Shown here: one piece after another, positions 29,501 to 39,402 of the stretch | How positions within the stretch are numbered: position 1 is the first letter of the stretch | Layout: every line of letters begins with the position of its first letter | NCBI GenBank assembly: GCA_940746715.1 | Contig: CALNWN010000004.1 | Span: forward strand, 186,001-250,000 | Direction: 5' to 3' | DNA length: 64,000 nucleotides | DNA from: an uncultured Paraburkholderia sp. | GTDB taxonomy: Bacteria > Pseudomonadota > Gammaproteobacteria > Burkholderiales > Burkholderiaceae | Translations under genes and position numbers: made by a program | Notes under the pieces: generated by a model | Told to the model about the DNA's origin: nothing | Databases searched by the model: none | The model's input: the letters and a program-made list of their open reading frames with translations, nothing else

Positions 29501-30637
29501 ATGAGTATTAGCGTTGCCGACGAATGGATGTGCCATCAGACTGTGTCGACGTTCGATCATGTGGAGAACAGTGACCCGCAATGGGCAAAGCGCGTCTGGC
29601 TTGCCGCGTTCGAGAAAACCGGTAAGTTCGTGTTTGGATTTGGTATGGGCAAGTACACCAACCGCAATGTTATGGATGCGTCGCTGTGCATCGCGGTTGA
29701 CGGGAAGACTCAATACAACCTTAGGGCATCGCGGGTGTTGTTTCCGGATATCGAAACCTACAAGATCGGGCCCATGGCCTATGAGATAGCGGAGCCGCTC
29801 AAGTCTGTTCGCGTCATTGCTGGAGAAAATGACCATGGGATTCGCTGCGACCTGCTCTTCATGGGTGAAACGGAAATCTACGAGCAAACGCCATCTATGT
29901 TCCGCCGACGCAATGGGCGACTGATCAATCACATGATTCGCTTCTTCCAGACCGGCAGCGTCGAAGGATGGATCGAGGAAGGGGTGTGCCATGAAGTCAG
30001 GCGCGAGGAGTGGTGGGCGTCTCGCGACCGTTCTTGGGGGCTGCGTTCGAATACGGGCGAGTTCGTCACCTCCGATGGTATCAGCAGCAATCTGTTAGGC
30101 GGCATGCAACCCCCAGGCGAGGGCGTTACCTATCGCTGGAGCTACTTCACGATGCAGTTTCCCAACTGGAACACGTCCTTCGAGTTCGCCCAGACCCCTG
30201 AGGGAAAGCGCCTGGGACCGGCCCTCGGCCATTTGCAGCACGCCCGCCATACCGGCCTCAAGGACCAGAAGATCATCAACGTCGATCACTATTGGGACTT
30301 TATGCCCGGTTCGGACTTCCGCTTGCGAGGTATTCGCAGCATCGTTCATCTGGATGATGGATCGACAAAGGAACTGAAGATGGAACCGATCGGCTTCTGC
30401 TTACGTCGGCCGGGGGGGGGGGGCGGTAGCTATGCGGGCTACCAAGGTTGGGCTCAGGGAATCTGGAAAGGGTCGCTGTGGGTCGATGGCGACAAGACCG
30501 ACCTGACCGACGAGGCCATAATTAAGGAACTTCACTTTACCGATGATTGCGCGCTGAAAATTACATGCGACGGCGAACAGGGCTGGGGTTTGTCCGAGCC
30601 GTTGATTCCCGGCATCGCAGAACTGCTTACAACCTGA
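29501..30637 (+). CDS. Lipocalin/CrtC-AttH-like beta-barrel protein of unknown function, intact
   Basis: 378 residues, soluble, Trp- and Gly-rich, no signal peptide. I do not recognise a named family with certainty; the duplicated beta-strand pattern, with segments such as VFGFGMGKYTNRNVMDASL, VTYRWSYFTMQFPNWNTSFE and INVDHYWDFMPGSDFRLRG, resembles the AttH/hydroxyneurosporene-synthase-like lipocalin fold, which includes isoprenoid hydratases and tocopherol-cyclase-like enzymes. Genes of this appearance occur beside APH-type kinases. A tract of 12 G encodes a Gly5 loop near residue 305. It lies between the kinase and luxE-like genes, all co-directional, so a role in the same pathway is inferred. 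Confidence 0.6.
   Translation: MSISVADEWMCHQTVSTFDHVENSDPQWAKRVWLAAFEKTGKFVFGFGMGKYTNRNVMDASLCIAVDGKTQYNLRASRVLFPDIETYKIGPMAYEIAEPLKSVRVIAGENDHGIRCDLLFMGETEIYEQTPSMFRRRNGRLINHMIRFFQTGSVEGWIEEGVCHEVRREEWWASRDRSWGLRSNTGEFVTSDGISSNLLGGMQPPGEGVTYRWSYFTMQFPNWNTSFEFAQTPEGKRLGPALGHLQHARHTGLKDQKIINVDHYWDFMPGSDFRLRGIRSIVHLDDGSTKELKMEPIGFCLRRPGGGGGSYAGYQGWAQGIWKGSLWVDGDKTDLTDEAIIKELHFTDDCALKITCDGEQGWGLSEPLIPGIAELLTT
30412..30423 (+). repeat. Homopolymer of 12 G inside the lipocalin-like gene
   Basis: The tract encodes Gly codons in RRPGGGGGSYAG. It is the longest mononucleotide run I saw in the window and is in frame in this copy. A one-base slip would abolish about 70 C-terminal residues. Confidence 0.95.
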
Positions 30638-30735
30638 GTTCAGCAATAACCGACTATCAATACGGTAGGGGTCCGGGGCGGTGACGCTGTCACAATCGAA
30701 TGCTGCCGGCGTCCAATTTGAAAGGGAAAAAGCGC

Positions 30736-32100
30736 ATGTCCTCGATTCGCCGCGAACTTTTGGAGCTCATCGTCAAGCCGGATGAGGCGTTCAATATGCC
30801 GAGTGCTGATCTCGCCCCGTTGCAGTTGCAGGCGGCCCAGGAATTATTAGACGAGAAATACGAGAAAATTCCTTTGCTGCGTAAGCGTGCCGATGACGCG
30901 GGTGTCGATCGAATTCGATCTTTCGATGATATTGTTCCGTTGTTGTTCGCTCATACGGTCTACAAATCCTATCCACAATCCTTCTTCGATCAGGGGCGCT
31001 GGGACCGCATGCTGCAATGGTTGCAGACCATTTCGGTCCAGAAGGTCACGGATGTGGATGTCTCAGGTGTCACCAACGTCGATGAGTGGATCGAGCGTCT
31101 CCACGATGCCGGCCATATGGTATTGGCAACAAGCGGCACATCGGGGAAAGTTTCCTTTCTCAACCATACCAGAGGAGATCAGGAAATGAAGAAGCGCCAT
31201 TTCCGCTATGCGGTGGGTTGGCCCTTGGTGGACATGGTCAATAGTGCGCAACGTCCCATGTTCTGGCTGGGGCCTGCGCGCGGCCCAAACAGCGCCATCG
31301 AGTCGCATGTCATCAACTCGGCCAATTTCGGTAAAGCGGGCGCGATTTACGCGCTAACCGAGGAGCCGCTTCGTATCGGTGACGTCAGCAAGGCCGCATC
31401 GTTGCGCAAGCGGATGTCGGAAGGTACGGCCGAGCCGCGAGAGATTGAGGCCTTACAGACACATAACGCGGCAAAAGCGGAGCGGGCGCAGGCTGCAATG
31501 CGCAAGATAGCGGACATGATTCTTGATATGCGCCACGAGCCCATTTATGTGGCCGGGCTATGGGCGCAACATATGGTGGTTATGGAACGCGCCCGTGAAC
31601 GCGGCATTCCTGATGGTGACTTCCATCCTGCAACGGTTATCCAGGCAGGTGGTGGTGTCAAGGGAGTCGCCTTGCCCCCAGACTATCAGGAACAGGTTGA
31701 TCGCTTTTACGGCAAGGTGATTCGTCCTGGGGCGTATAGGATGACCGAAATGGCGCAGATGCTGCCTCGGTGCGAAGCAGGCCGCTATCACCGTGCTGCC
31801 GGCCAGATCATATTGCCGCTGGACGCGTCCGGCGAGAAGCTGCTCAAGCCTGGGAGCGTCGCGAACGGCGCTGTCGAGGCTCGCATGGCATTTCTCGATC
31901 TAGGCTATGAGGGTCGGTGGGGAGGCACGATCACAGGTGACAAAGTCACGATCGACTTTTCTGATCGCTGTCCGTGTGGCCGCCATGGGCCGACCATTTT
32001 GGACAACATTACCCGCTTTGCGCAGCAGCCTGGCGAAAATGATCACATCGGCTGCGCTGGTACCATCGATTCTTATGTCCGTGGGATGGTGAATGCATGA
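30736..32100 (+). CDS. LuxE-like acyl-protein synthetase (copy 3), intact
   Basis: 454 residues from ATG 30736 (MSSIRRELLELIVKPDEAFN); AAAGGGAAAA precedes it. The order of motifs equals copies 1 and 2: FAHTVYKSYPQSFFDQGRWD, MVLATSGTSGKVSFLNH, DFHPATVIQAGGGVKGVALP, YRMTEMAQMLPRC, RWGGTITGDKVTIDFSDRC and NDHIGCAGTIDSYVRGMVNA with the conserved C-terminal Cys. An extra zinc-knuckle-like pair (DRCPCGRHGPT) occurs here, as in phenylacetate-CoA ligase-type proteins. The stop overlaps the luxC start by ATGA (32097-32100), so LuxE and LuxC are translationally coupled in both sets although their order is reversed. Confidence 0.85.
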   Translation: MSSIRRELLELIVKPDEAFNMPSADLAPLQLQAAQELLDEKYEKIPLLRKRADDAGVDRIRSFDDIVPLLFAHTVYKSYPQSFFDQGRWDRMLQWLQTISVQKVTDVDVSGVTNVDEWIERLHDAGHMVLATSGTSGKVSFLNHTRGDQEMKKRHFRYAVGWPLVDMVNSAQRPMFWLGPARGPNSAIESHVINSANFGKAGAIYALTEEPLRIGDVSKAASLRKRMSEGTAEPREIEALQTHNAAKAERAQAAMRKIADMILDMRHEPIYVAGLWAQHMVVMERARERGIPDGDFHPATVIQAGGGVKGVALPPDYQEQVDRFYGKVIRPGAYRMTEMAQMLPRCEAGRYHRAAGQIILPLDASGEKLLKPGSVANGAVEARMAFLDLGYEGRWGGTITGDKVTIDFSDRCPCGRHGPTILDNITRFAQQPGENDHIGCAGTIDSYVRGMVNA

Positions 32101-32710
32101 ACGCCTCTTCGAATACGGCCACAATGCCTATTTGCCATGTGATTCAAGGCGCAGTCATCACGAATGCCGAACGGGAGTTTTCTACTCCCCAAGTGAGCTT
32201 CTCGACACCAAAGCTGATTCTGGATTCGCTGGTCTGGTCGCGCCAAGAGCCCGTGCCCGCGCTGAACGTGCCTCTGAGCGAGATCATGGACCTGCTCGTA
32301 GAAACTGGGCGCTGGATCACTGCCGATCCACAGGGTCTGATGGCGGAAACTCTGGAGCTTTCGGCGCGCACCAGCGTTCTACCGCGGGATGTTCTGGCGC
32401 GTTCATATCAGTTCTTGGGAGGAATGTTCAATCGGGAGAGCATGGAGTTTCAGGTGCGCCACGAGCTGGGCTGTCCCGACGTTCTCGACGGCTGGCGTGA
32501 GATCACCGATGCGCCCACGGGGCGGCGTCATCGCATCCGCGCCTTCCCTCCAAGGTTGGTACATATTCTTGCCGGAAATGCGCCGGGGGTTTCCGCTTTG
32601 TCGATAATTCGGGGGGCCCTTACCAAGGGCGTCCATCTGTTGAAAATCCCATCGAACGACCTGTTCACGGCAACGGCGATCTTAAGGGCCATGGCAGCGG
32701 TGGCACCGGG
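32097..32710 (+). pseudogene. LuxC-like reductase, 3'-truncated
   Basis: MNASSNTATMPICHVIQGAV starts the gene. It has LILDSLVWSRQEP, then FPPRLVHILAGNAPGVSALS and GVHLLKIPSNDLFTATAILR, nearly identical in pattern to the copy at 21804-23254. After AMAAVAPG (about 32705) it is fused in frame to a fragment of a hydroxyacid dehydrogenase. The catalytic-Cys half of LuxC is missing, so this set can no longer make the reductase. Confidence 0.86.
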
Positions 32711-33243
32711 GCGCGCGATCCTACCGCTGATCGCACCGTTTCGCGGCAAGCTGCGCGCCTTCGATCCGTGGCTGCCAGCTGCGTATGTGGAATCTCTCGG
32801 CTGTACGCCCGCGTCGCTTGAAGAAGTGCTGCGCGAGTCGCAAGTCGTTTTCGTCGTAGCGGGCGTGACCTCACAGAATCAAGGCTTTCTGACACGCGAA
32901 CAGTTCCAGTCGATGCCACGTGGGGCGGCGTTGGTCCTCGTTAGTCGTGCGGGTGTCGTGTTTTGACGCGATGCTGGATGCGGCCGCGGAAGGCCAGATT
33001 AAAGTCGCTACTGACGTGTTCCCCGAGGAGCCATTGCCGAAAGGACATCGTGCGCGGTCGATCGACAACTTACTGCTTTCGCCTCACCAGGCGGGAGCGT
33101 GGGATGCAGTTTTGCGCGAAATCGGTCGACGGGCTTTAGCGGATATCGAGTTGATTGCTCGCGGCTTGCCGCCGGTGATGTGCAAGATCGCGCAGCCCGA
33201 GACGGTGGGCCTGATGCGCAGCAAACCGGTCGACAGGAGCTGA
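32700..33243 (+). pseudogene. D-isomer-specific 2-hydroxyacid dehydrogenase, C-terminal half, frameshifted
   Basis: From GRAILPLIAPFRGKLRAFDP on, the sequence is the NAD-binding domain of the D-2-hydroxyacid dehydrogenase family: VFVVAGVTSQNQGFLTREQF, GAALVLVSRAGVV, then after a frameshift near 32962 DAMLDAAAEGQIKVATDVFP, EEPLPKGHRARSIDNLLLSP and HQAGAWDAVLREIG, with the Glu and His of the active site. The N-terminal half, including the GxGxxG start, was deleted when it fused to luxC. The gene belongs with the downstream epimerase-like and beta-glucosidase genes. Confidence 0.85.
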
Positions 33244-33251
33244 ACAGCGCC

Positions 33252-34211
33252 ATGATTGCCGAAATCTCACATTTGCGCCCGACGCCCGATGAGAACACGC
33301 GTCTCGCTCGCTGGAGTGGGGCGAGTTCCACGGTTGGCAGGCGATAGTGATGACGCAGGGGAATCTTGAGTTGACGGTTGTTCCATCGATCGGTGGCCGT
33401 CTGATGAGCATTCGGCTCGATGGCGTCGAACTGGCTTTTATCAACAGTGATTTGGCGGGCCGGGCACCGGACGGCAGCGCCGAGCAATGGCGGACATTGT
33501 GCGGCGAGTGGGGATTTCCGCTTTGGGGCGGCGGGAAGACCTGGGTTGCTCCCGAAGCTAGTTGGCCTAGTGGCGCGCCGCACCGAGATCTGGACAGCGG
33601 TCCATATGACGTGGTTCGCACCTGGTGCTGGACGGAATCAATGGGCGTCGAGCTTCAGAGCAGCTTATGTCGCCAGAGTGGAATTCGTGTTATCAGGCGC
33701 ATTGAGCTGTCAGCCGCGACGGGCGTCTGGACCACGTTGCATCGCCTCGTTAACTGCTTCGCCCGCACCATTGAATGCGGCATCTGGGATGTGCTGATGT
33801 TGCGTCGTCCCGGCAAGGTCACCTTGCGGCTCGGCGCGGAGGTCGATCAGTGGCGCGAGCGTATTGTGCCGTTCCCGGACAAGGGTCCGGTCGGCGACAT
33901 TCGCGATTCACGTTTCGTCGAAGTCGCTAACGGAGAGCTATCGACGCCATGCGACGAGGCCGTGGAGTTGAAACTTGGCGTCATGGTGAACGAAGGTGTT
34001 ATCAAAGTCGACTTGAACTTTCCTGAAGGGCGACGTCATCTGGTCCGGAGGTTCGCAATTGTCGACGGGGGCATCTATTCGCATGGTGCCCCCCGTAGAA
34101 ATATTTAATGCGCCCTTGTTGCCGTATTTCGAAATTGAGTCGCACGGAGCCGCGTGCAGTTTGGGCCCGGACGCAGCATGCGAACTTCTGGTAGAGGAAT
34201 ATGCATCCTAG
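33252..34211 (+). pseudogene. Aldose-epimerase superfamily protein (DUF4380-like), two frameshifts
   Basis: The likely start is ATG 33252 (MIAEISHLRP), eight bases after the dehydrogenase stop. A frameshift near 33315 leads into SLEWGEFHGWQAIVMTQGNL, followed by VVPSIGGRLMSIRLDG, GEWGFPLWGGGKTWVAP and a beta-sandwich of about 250 residues. A second slip in the CCCCCC tract around 34091-34096 shifts the end to VEIFNAPLLPYFEIESHGAA, which matches how these galactose-mutarotase-like proteins finish, stopping at 34209-34211. Sugar binding or epimerisation is a guess from fold and neighbours. Confidence 0.65.
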
Positions 34212-34365
34212 TGTCATCCCGAGCCTGATTTAAAGGGTAAGTTAATCTAGGAGTTCGCCGGCGATATGCGTGGCATGGAAGCCCCACGGAGCCGATTTCC
34301 GGGGATTAAGTTTGGGCGGACGGTAGTACAGTTAGTAATGCAAACTATATTTAATGGAGACAAGA

Positions 34366-36457
34366 ATGCAGATTAAGCACCTGAGTATGCTTGTATCGGG
34401 CGCAATGCTTGTCGCGGCTGGCGGCTGCGGGTCCGGATCGGATCTTTCACCCACCCCGACGCCTGACACCAGAGCCGAGGCGCTGCTAAAGCAGATGACT
34501 TTCGCCGAGAAGATCCAGCTGGTGCATGGCGCCGGGCTCGGCAGTGGCACTCTCTCGGCGGGGCCGATTTTATTCCAAGGATACCACGACTGGGTATTCC
34601 GGATATCACCATAGCTGATTCTAGCGCTGGGGTGAATATCGCCAATTCCGGTGCGACTGCGTTTCCATCTCCGCTGGCACTCGCGGCGAGCTGGGATCCG
34701 ACCCTTGCTCATGACTATGGTTCGCGGGTGGGTGCAGAACTTCGGACGCTCGGCTTTGTGGAAGGAATGGGAGGGGCCATTGCTTTGTCACGTGACCCGA
34801 GGAACGGGGTCGCCAACGAGAACATGGGTGAGGATCCCGTGCTAGTGGGACTGATGAGCGCGCAGCGCTCCGTTGGCACGCAAGAAAACAAGGTGATCGC
34901 GACAGTAAAGCAATCAACGTAATGTGTTCGTATAACCAGATCAACGGCCAGCAGGCATGCCAGGATCCGTATACCTTCAACGCGCTGAAGACGGGCTGGA
35001 AATTCCCGGGATTCACCCAGAGCGACTGGACCTTTGGGGTGACTGACACGGTGGCCGCTGCAAACGCCGGACTGGACGAAGAAGAGCCCGGTTCGACCGA
35101 CGATTCGTTCCCATCCCGCCGCGGCACATTTAGCCACTTCAATCAGAGGCTGGCAGCCACCGTGCAAGCCGGAACTGTCAGCCAGTCACGCGTTGACGAT
35201 ATGGTAAGGCGCAAGCTGCGTACGCTTTACGCGGTCGGGATTATGGACTCGCCCCCAACCCCCGGAGGGACGATCGATAGTGCGTCCGGCAATGCTCTGG
35301 CGCAACATGTCGAGGAGCAATCAGTCGTGCTGCTGAAAAACAGCACAGCGGGCGTCAATCCAACCGCACCATTGCCCCTAAACGCAGCTTCCGTGCGCTC
35401 GATTCTCGTCGGCGGTCATGCAGACGTCGGCGTGATGTCGGGCGGGGGGTCGGGCGGTGCGCCGGCGCAAAGCGGTAACCCGGTGACGTGCCTGAAACCA
35501 GGTGCGACTACTCCCGGTGTCCCTTTCTTCTCGGCTTGCGCGACGTATTACAAGTCTTCACCGGTGGCTGCTATCTAGGCTCTTGCGCCGAATGCAACGG
35601 TGACCTATCTCGACGGTACCAACGCGGCGGCGGCTGCTTCGGCTGCGGCGGCCGCCGACGTCACGATTGTCTTTGGCACTCAGTGGGCTGGAGAAGGCAT
35701 GGACTTGCCAAGCCTTAGCTTGCATGATCAGAATGCCGACCCCGTGAACCAGGCATACGACCAGAATGCACTGACCGCGGCTGTTGCGGCCAAGGCCAAG
35801 AGCACAGTCGTTGTTCTCGAAACCAACTCCGCCGTCACAATGCCGTGGATCAACAACGTCGGTGCGGTCCTCGAGGCATGGTACCCGGGCGTACAAGGCG
35901 GTCCTGCGACTGCGAACGTACTGTTTGGAGTGGTAAATCCCTCCGGCAAGTTGCCGGTGACTTTCCCGGTGCAAGACCAGGATATGCCGCAGGCGGCCAT
36001 TTCAGCCAGCGCTACCTCGGTGACGTTTTCAGAAGGGCTGAACATGGGTTACAGATGGTATGACGCCAAGGCTATCCAGCCTCTGTTCCCGTTCGGACAT
36101 GGCCTTTCATATACAACGTTTTCGTTCGCTAACGCGGATGCGGTCAGCAATGCAGACAGTGTCACTGTGTCCGTATCTTTGAAGAATACGGGCAAGGTCG
36201 ACGGGGCACAGGTCGCAGAAGTCTATGCGGCTTTGCCGACGAGCGCGGGCGAACCTCCTCAGCGCCTGGTTGGATGGAAAAAGGTCACGCTTGCAGCGGG
36301 GGCAACTACGACTGCGACCATCACGATCCCGAAATCCCGTTTTGCAATCTGGAACGTGAACAGCGCGAAGTGGCAGGTTCCTTCTGGAACAACCAAACTG
36401 ATGGTTGGTGGCTCCTCACGTGACTCTAGCGCCGCAACTGCTTCCGTGGTCTTCTAA
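34366..36457 (+). pseudogene. Beta-glucosidase, glycoside hydrolase family 3 lipoprotein, frameshifts, deletion and amber codon
   Basis: Start ATG 34366 follows TGGAGAC. The N-terminus MQIKHLSMLVSGAMLVAAGG then Cys is a lipoprotein signal, so the enzyme was periplasmic. After TFAEKIQLVHG the frame slips near 34585; SPLALAASWDPTLAHDYGS, GFVEGMGGAIALSRDPRNG and EDPVLVG are GH3 landmarks. About 60 residues are missing between VIATVK (34910) and NVMCSYNQINGQQACQDPY. GFTQSDW carries the nucleophile Asp. TAG at 35576-35578 interrupts VAAI-ALAPNATVTYLDG, where CAG is the simple ancestor. The C-terminal GH3 and fibronectin-like domains (LFPFGHGLSYTTFSFA) are open to 36457. Confidence 0.9.
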
Positions 36458-36615
36458 AATCGCAACGTGAACCGCACCGGATTTTGTGGAGGCTCCGACT
36501 CTTGAGAGAAATGGTATGGACGCCTCCCTCCCGCATCGCGAGGCACAGGCCTTCGACGTGAGCGCGCTCATAGCGCAAGATCACATGAATCTTCACGGCG
36601 AAGCGGAGGCTAGCG

Positions 36616-37154
36616 ATGAATCTGACACCCGTTGGAATCGACATTGCAAAGACTGTTTTCCAAGTGCATTTCATAAACTAGGACACGGGCGAGGTCGTGA
36701 ACAAGCCAATCAGGCGCGCTGCGTTTCTTGAGCATTTCGCGAACTCGGCTCCCTGCCTTATCGGAATGGAAGCGTGCGGTGGAGCGCATCACTGGGCACG
36801 CAAGCTAGTGGAGATGGGGTATCAGGTCAAGCTGATGCCAGGGGAATTCGTGAAGGCGTTCAACATTCGCAACAAGAACGACGCAGCGGATGCCCGAGCG
36901 ATCTGGCTTGCTGTGCAACAACCCGGCAAGGCGGTCGCGGTAAAGACCGAAATGCAGCATGCAGTGCTGGCGCTGCATCGAGCGCGGGAGCAACTCGTGA
37001 AGTTCCGGACAATGCAGATCAACAGCTTGCGCGGATTGTTAGCCGAGTATGGCGAAGTGTCGGCCAAAGGGCGAGCTTCGCTTGACAAGGCAATACCCGA
37101 AATTCTTGCGCGGGTTGCGAGCGCGTTTTCCGCCCAGGCGGAGCTCGACCGCCG
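36616..37154 (+). mobile_element. IS110-family transposase, N-terminal half, amber codon at position 22
   Basis: MNLTPVGIDIAKTVFQVHFI opens the DEDD RuvC-like domain; TAG at 36679-36681 precedes DTGEVVNKPIRRAAFLEHF, and the same frame continues CLIGMEACGGAHHWARKL and IRNKNDAADARAIWLAVQQP. At about 37154 (AELDRRF) it passes into an IS3-type sequence, so the C-terminal transposase_20 domain with the catalytic Ser is lost. 36458-36615 may be the left flank of the element; it contains no gene I can support. Confidence 0.85.
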
Positions 37155-38360
<1,206 letters not shown>

Positions 38361-38629
38361 GGCTCATGCATAAAGCCGGGTAACTCTTGGGGATCGAGGC
38401 TCTATTTCTTACGGAATGCATACAGCGGAATTGCGATGCTTTTTGGCTTCACATCGGCGATTCGACGTGTCGCGGCTAGTGCTCCAATGTGCAGTAGCAG
38501 ATCTTCAAAGTTAGGGTCTTGGAGATTAAAGACTCCCCTGGATCTGCCGATAGCACATCTGGAGGATGTGATCCGCATCATCCGTTGTCTCGTTTTCCTA
38601 AGTAAATGGACTCAACACAGGAGCTACTT
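38361..38629 (+). other. Non-coding leader of the tad locus
   Basis: No protein-coding gene can be supported here. An open frame in this stretch has no codon bias or recognisable motif. It should contain the flp promoter; an AGGAG at 38618-38622 is the ribosome site for flp. Confidence 0.6.
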
Positions 38630-38803
38630 ATGCTGCAATTCATCAAGTCCCTGTCGCGTGATGAACGCGGCGTCAGCGCACTCGAGTACGCCGTGCTCGC
38701 GGGCATCATCATCGTTGCGGTCGTGGCCGTGGGCACCATATTCAGCCCGGCTCTCTCCAGCGTATTTACTACTCTGACGAACAAAGCGACAGCTACAATG
38801 TAA
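38630..38803 (+). CDS. flp: Flp/Fap pilin component
   Basis: A 57-residue type IVb pilin: MLQFIKSLSRDERG then VSALEYAVLAGIIIVAVVAV. Prepilin cleavage is expected after Gly14, leaving Val1 and the conserved Glu5-Tyr6 pair of Flp pilins. The AGGAG site lies seven bases upstream of ATG 38630; an ATG at 38606 would give a nonstandard extension. It is the first gene of the tad locus and its product is the major fibre subunit. Confidence 0.95.
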   Translation: MLQFIKSLSRDERGVSALEYAVLAGIIIVAVVAVGTIFSPALSSVFTTLTNKATATM

Positions 38804-38896
38804 TTTCACCGCGATGGAATTGGCGGGAACATCCATTCGCTATTGTTCCCGCCGCTTCTCTCGCGCAAATGCATGGCTGAACCTGGGCAAACCAAC

Positions 38897-39388
38897 ATGC
38901 TGTACACGGTAAAGCTGGCGACCTGCCTTGCGTTGTCTTCACTGGCGATCTCGGATCTGCTGTTCCGGCGCCTGCCCAACAGTGCGGTGCTCGTCGTCGC
39001 CGGTCTCTATTGCGTCGCCGCAGCGCTCGTTGGAATCGGCGTTTCCACATTTTTCAGCCACCTCGGCATGGCGGCGAGCGCATTCCTCTCGTCCGCGCTC
39101 CTGTTCCGGTTCGGATGGATTGCAGGCGGTGACGTGAAGCTCGCCGCAGCGGTCTTTCTGTGGGCGGGCCCGTCACTCGCGGCGCCCGTCTTCGTCATCG
39201 TGTCTGTTTGCGGCCTGATACTGGGGCTTGCCATCATCGCGGTCGATCCCCTCTACCGCCGCATTGAAGCGTTGCACTGGCCGTCATGTCTGTCCCACGC
39301 GCGCGGTGTGCCGTACGGCATTGCGCTGGCGCTCGGTGGGGGCGCGGCAGTGTGGGCACCGCTCGCGCTGAGCACGCCCATCGTCTAG
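38897..39388 (+). CDS. tadV: Prepilin peptidase, TadV/CpaA type
   Basis: 163 residues, four to five hydrophobic segments. It is an A24-family aspartyl protease that trims the Flp leader. Both catalytic aspartates are visible: ISDLLFRRLPN and the AGGDVKLAAAVF motif. ATG 38897 gives the family start; an upstream ATG at 38873 would add eight residues. It lies 93 bases after flp. Confidence 0.92.
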   Translation: MLYTVKLATCLALSSLAISDLLFRRLPNSAVLVVAGLYCVAAALVGIGVSTFFSHLGMAASAFLSSALLFRFGWIAGGDVKLAAAVFLWAGPSLAAPVFVIVSVCGLILGLAIIAVDPLYRRIEALHWPSCLSHARGVPYGIALALGGGAAVWAPLALSTPIV

Positions 39389-39402
39389 GACATTTCGCCG
39401 CC

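Noticed and set aside
38436..38777. A 113-codon open frame upstream of and overlapping flp
   Set aside because: It overlaps flp out of frame, lacks codon bias and shows no motif.
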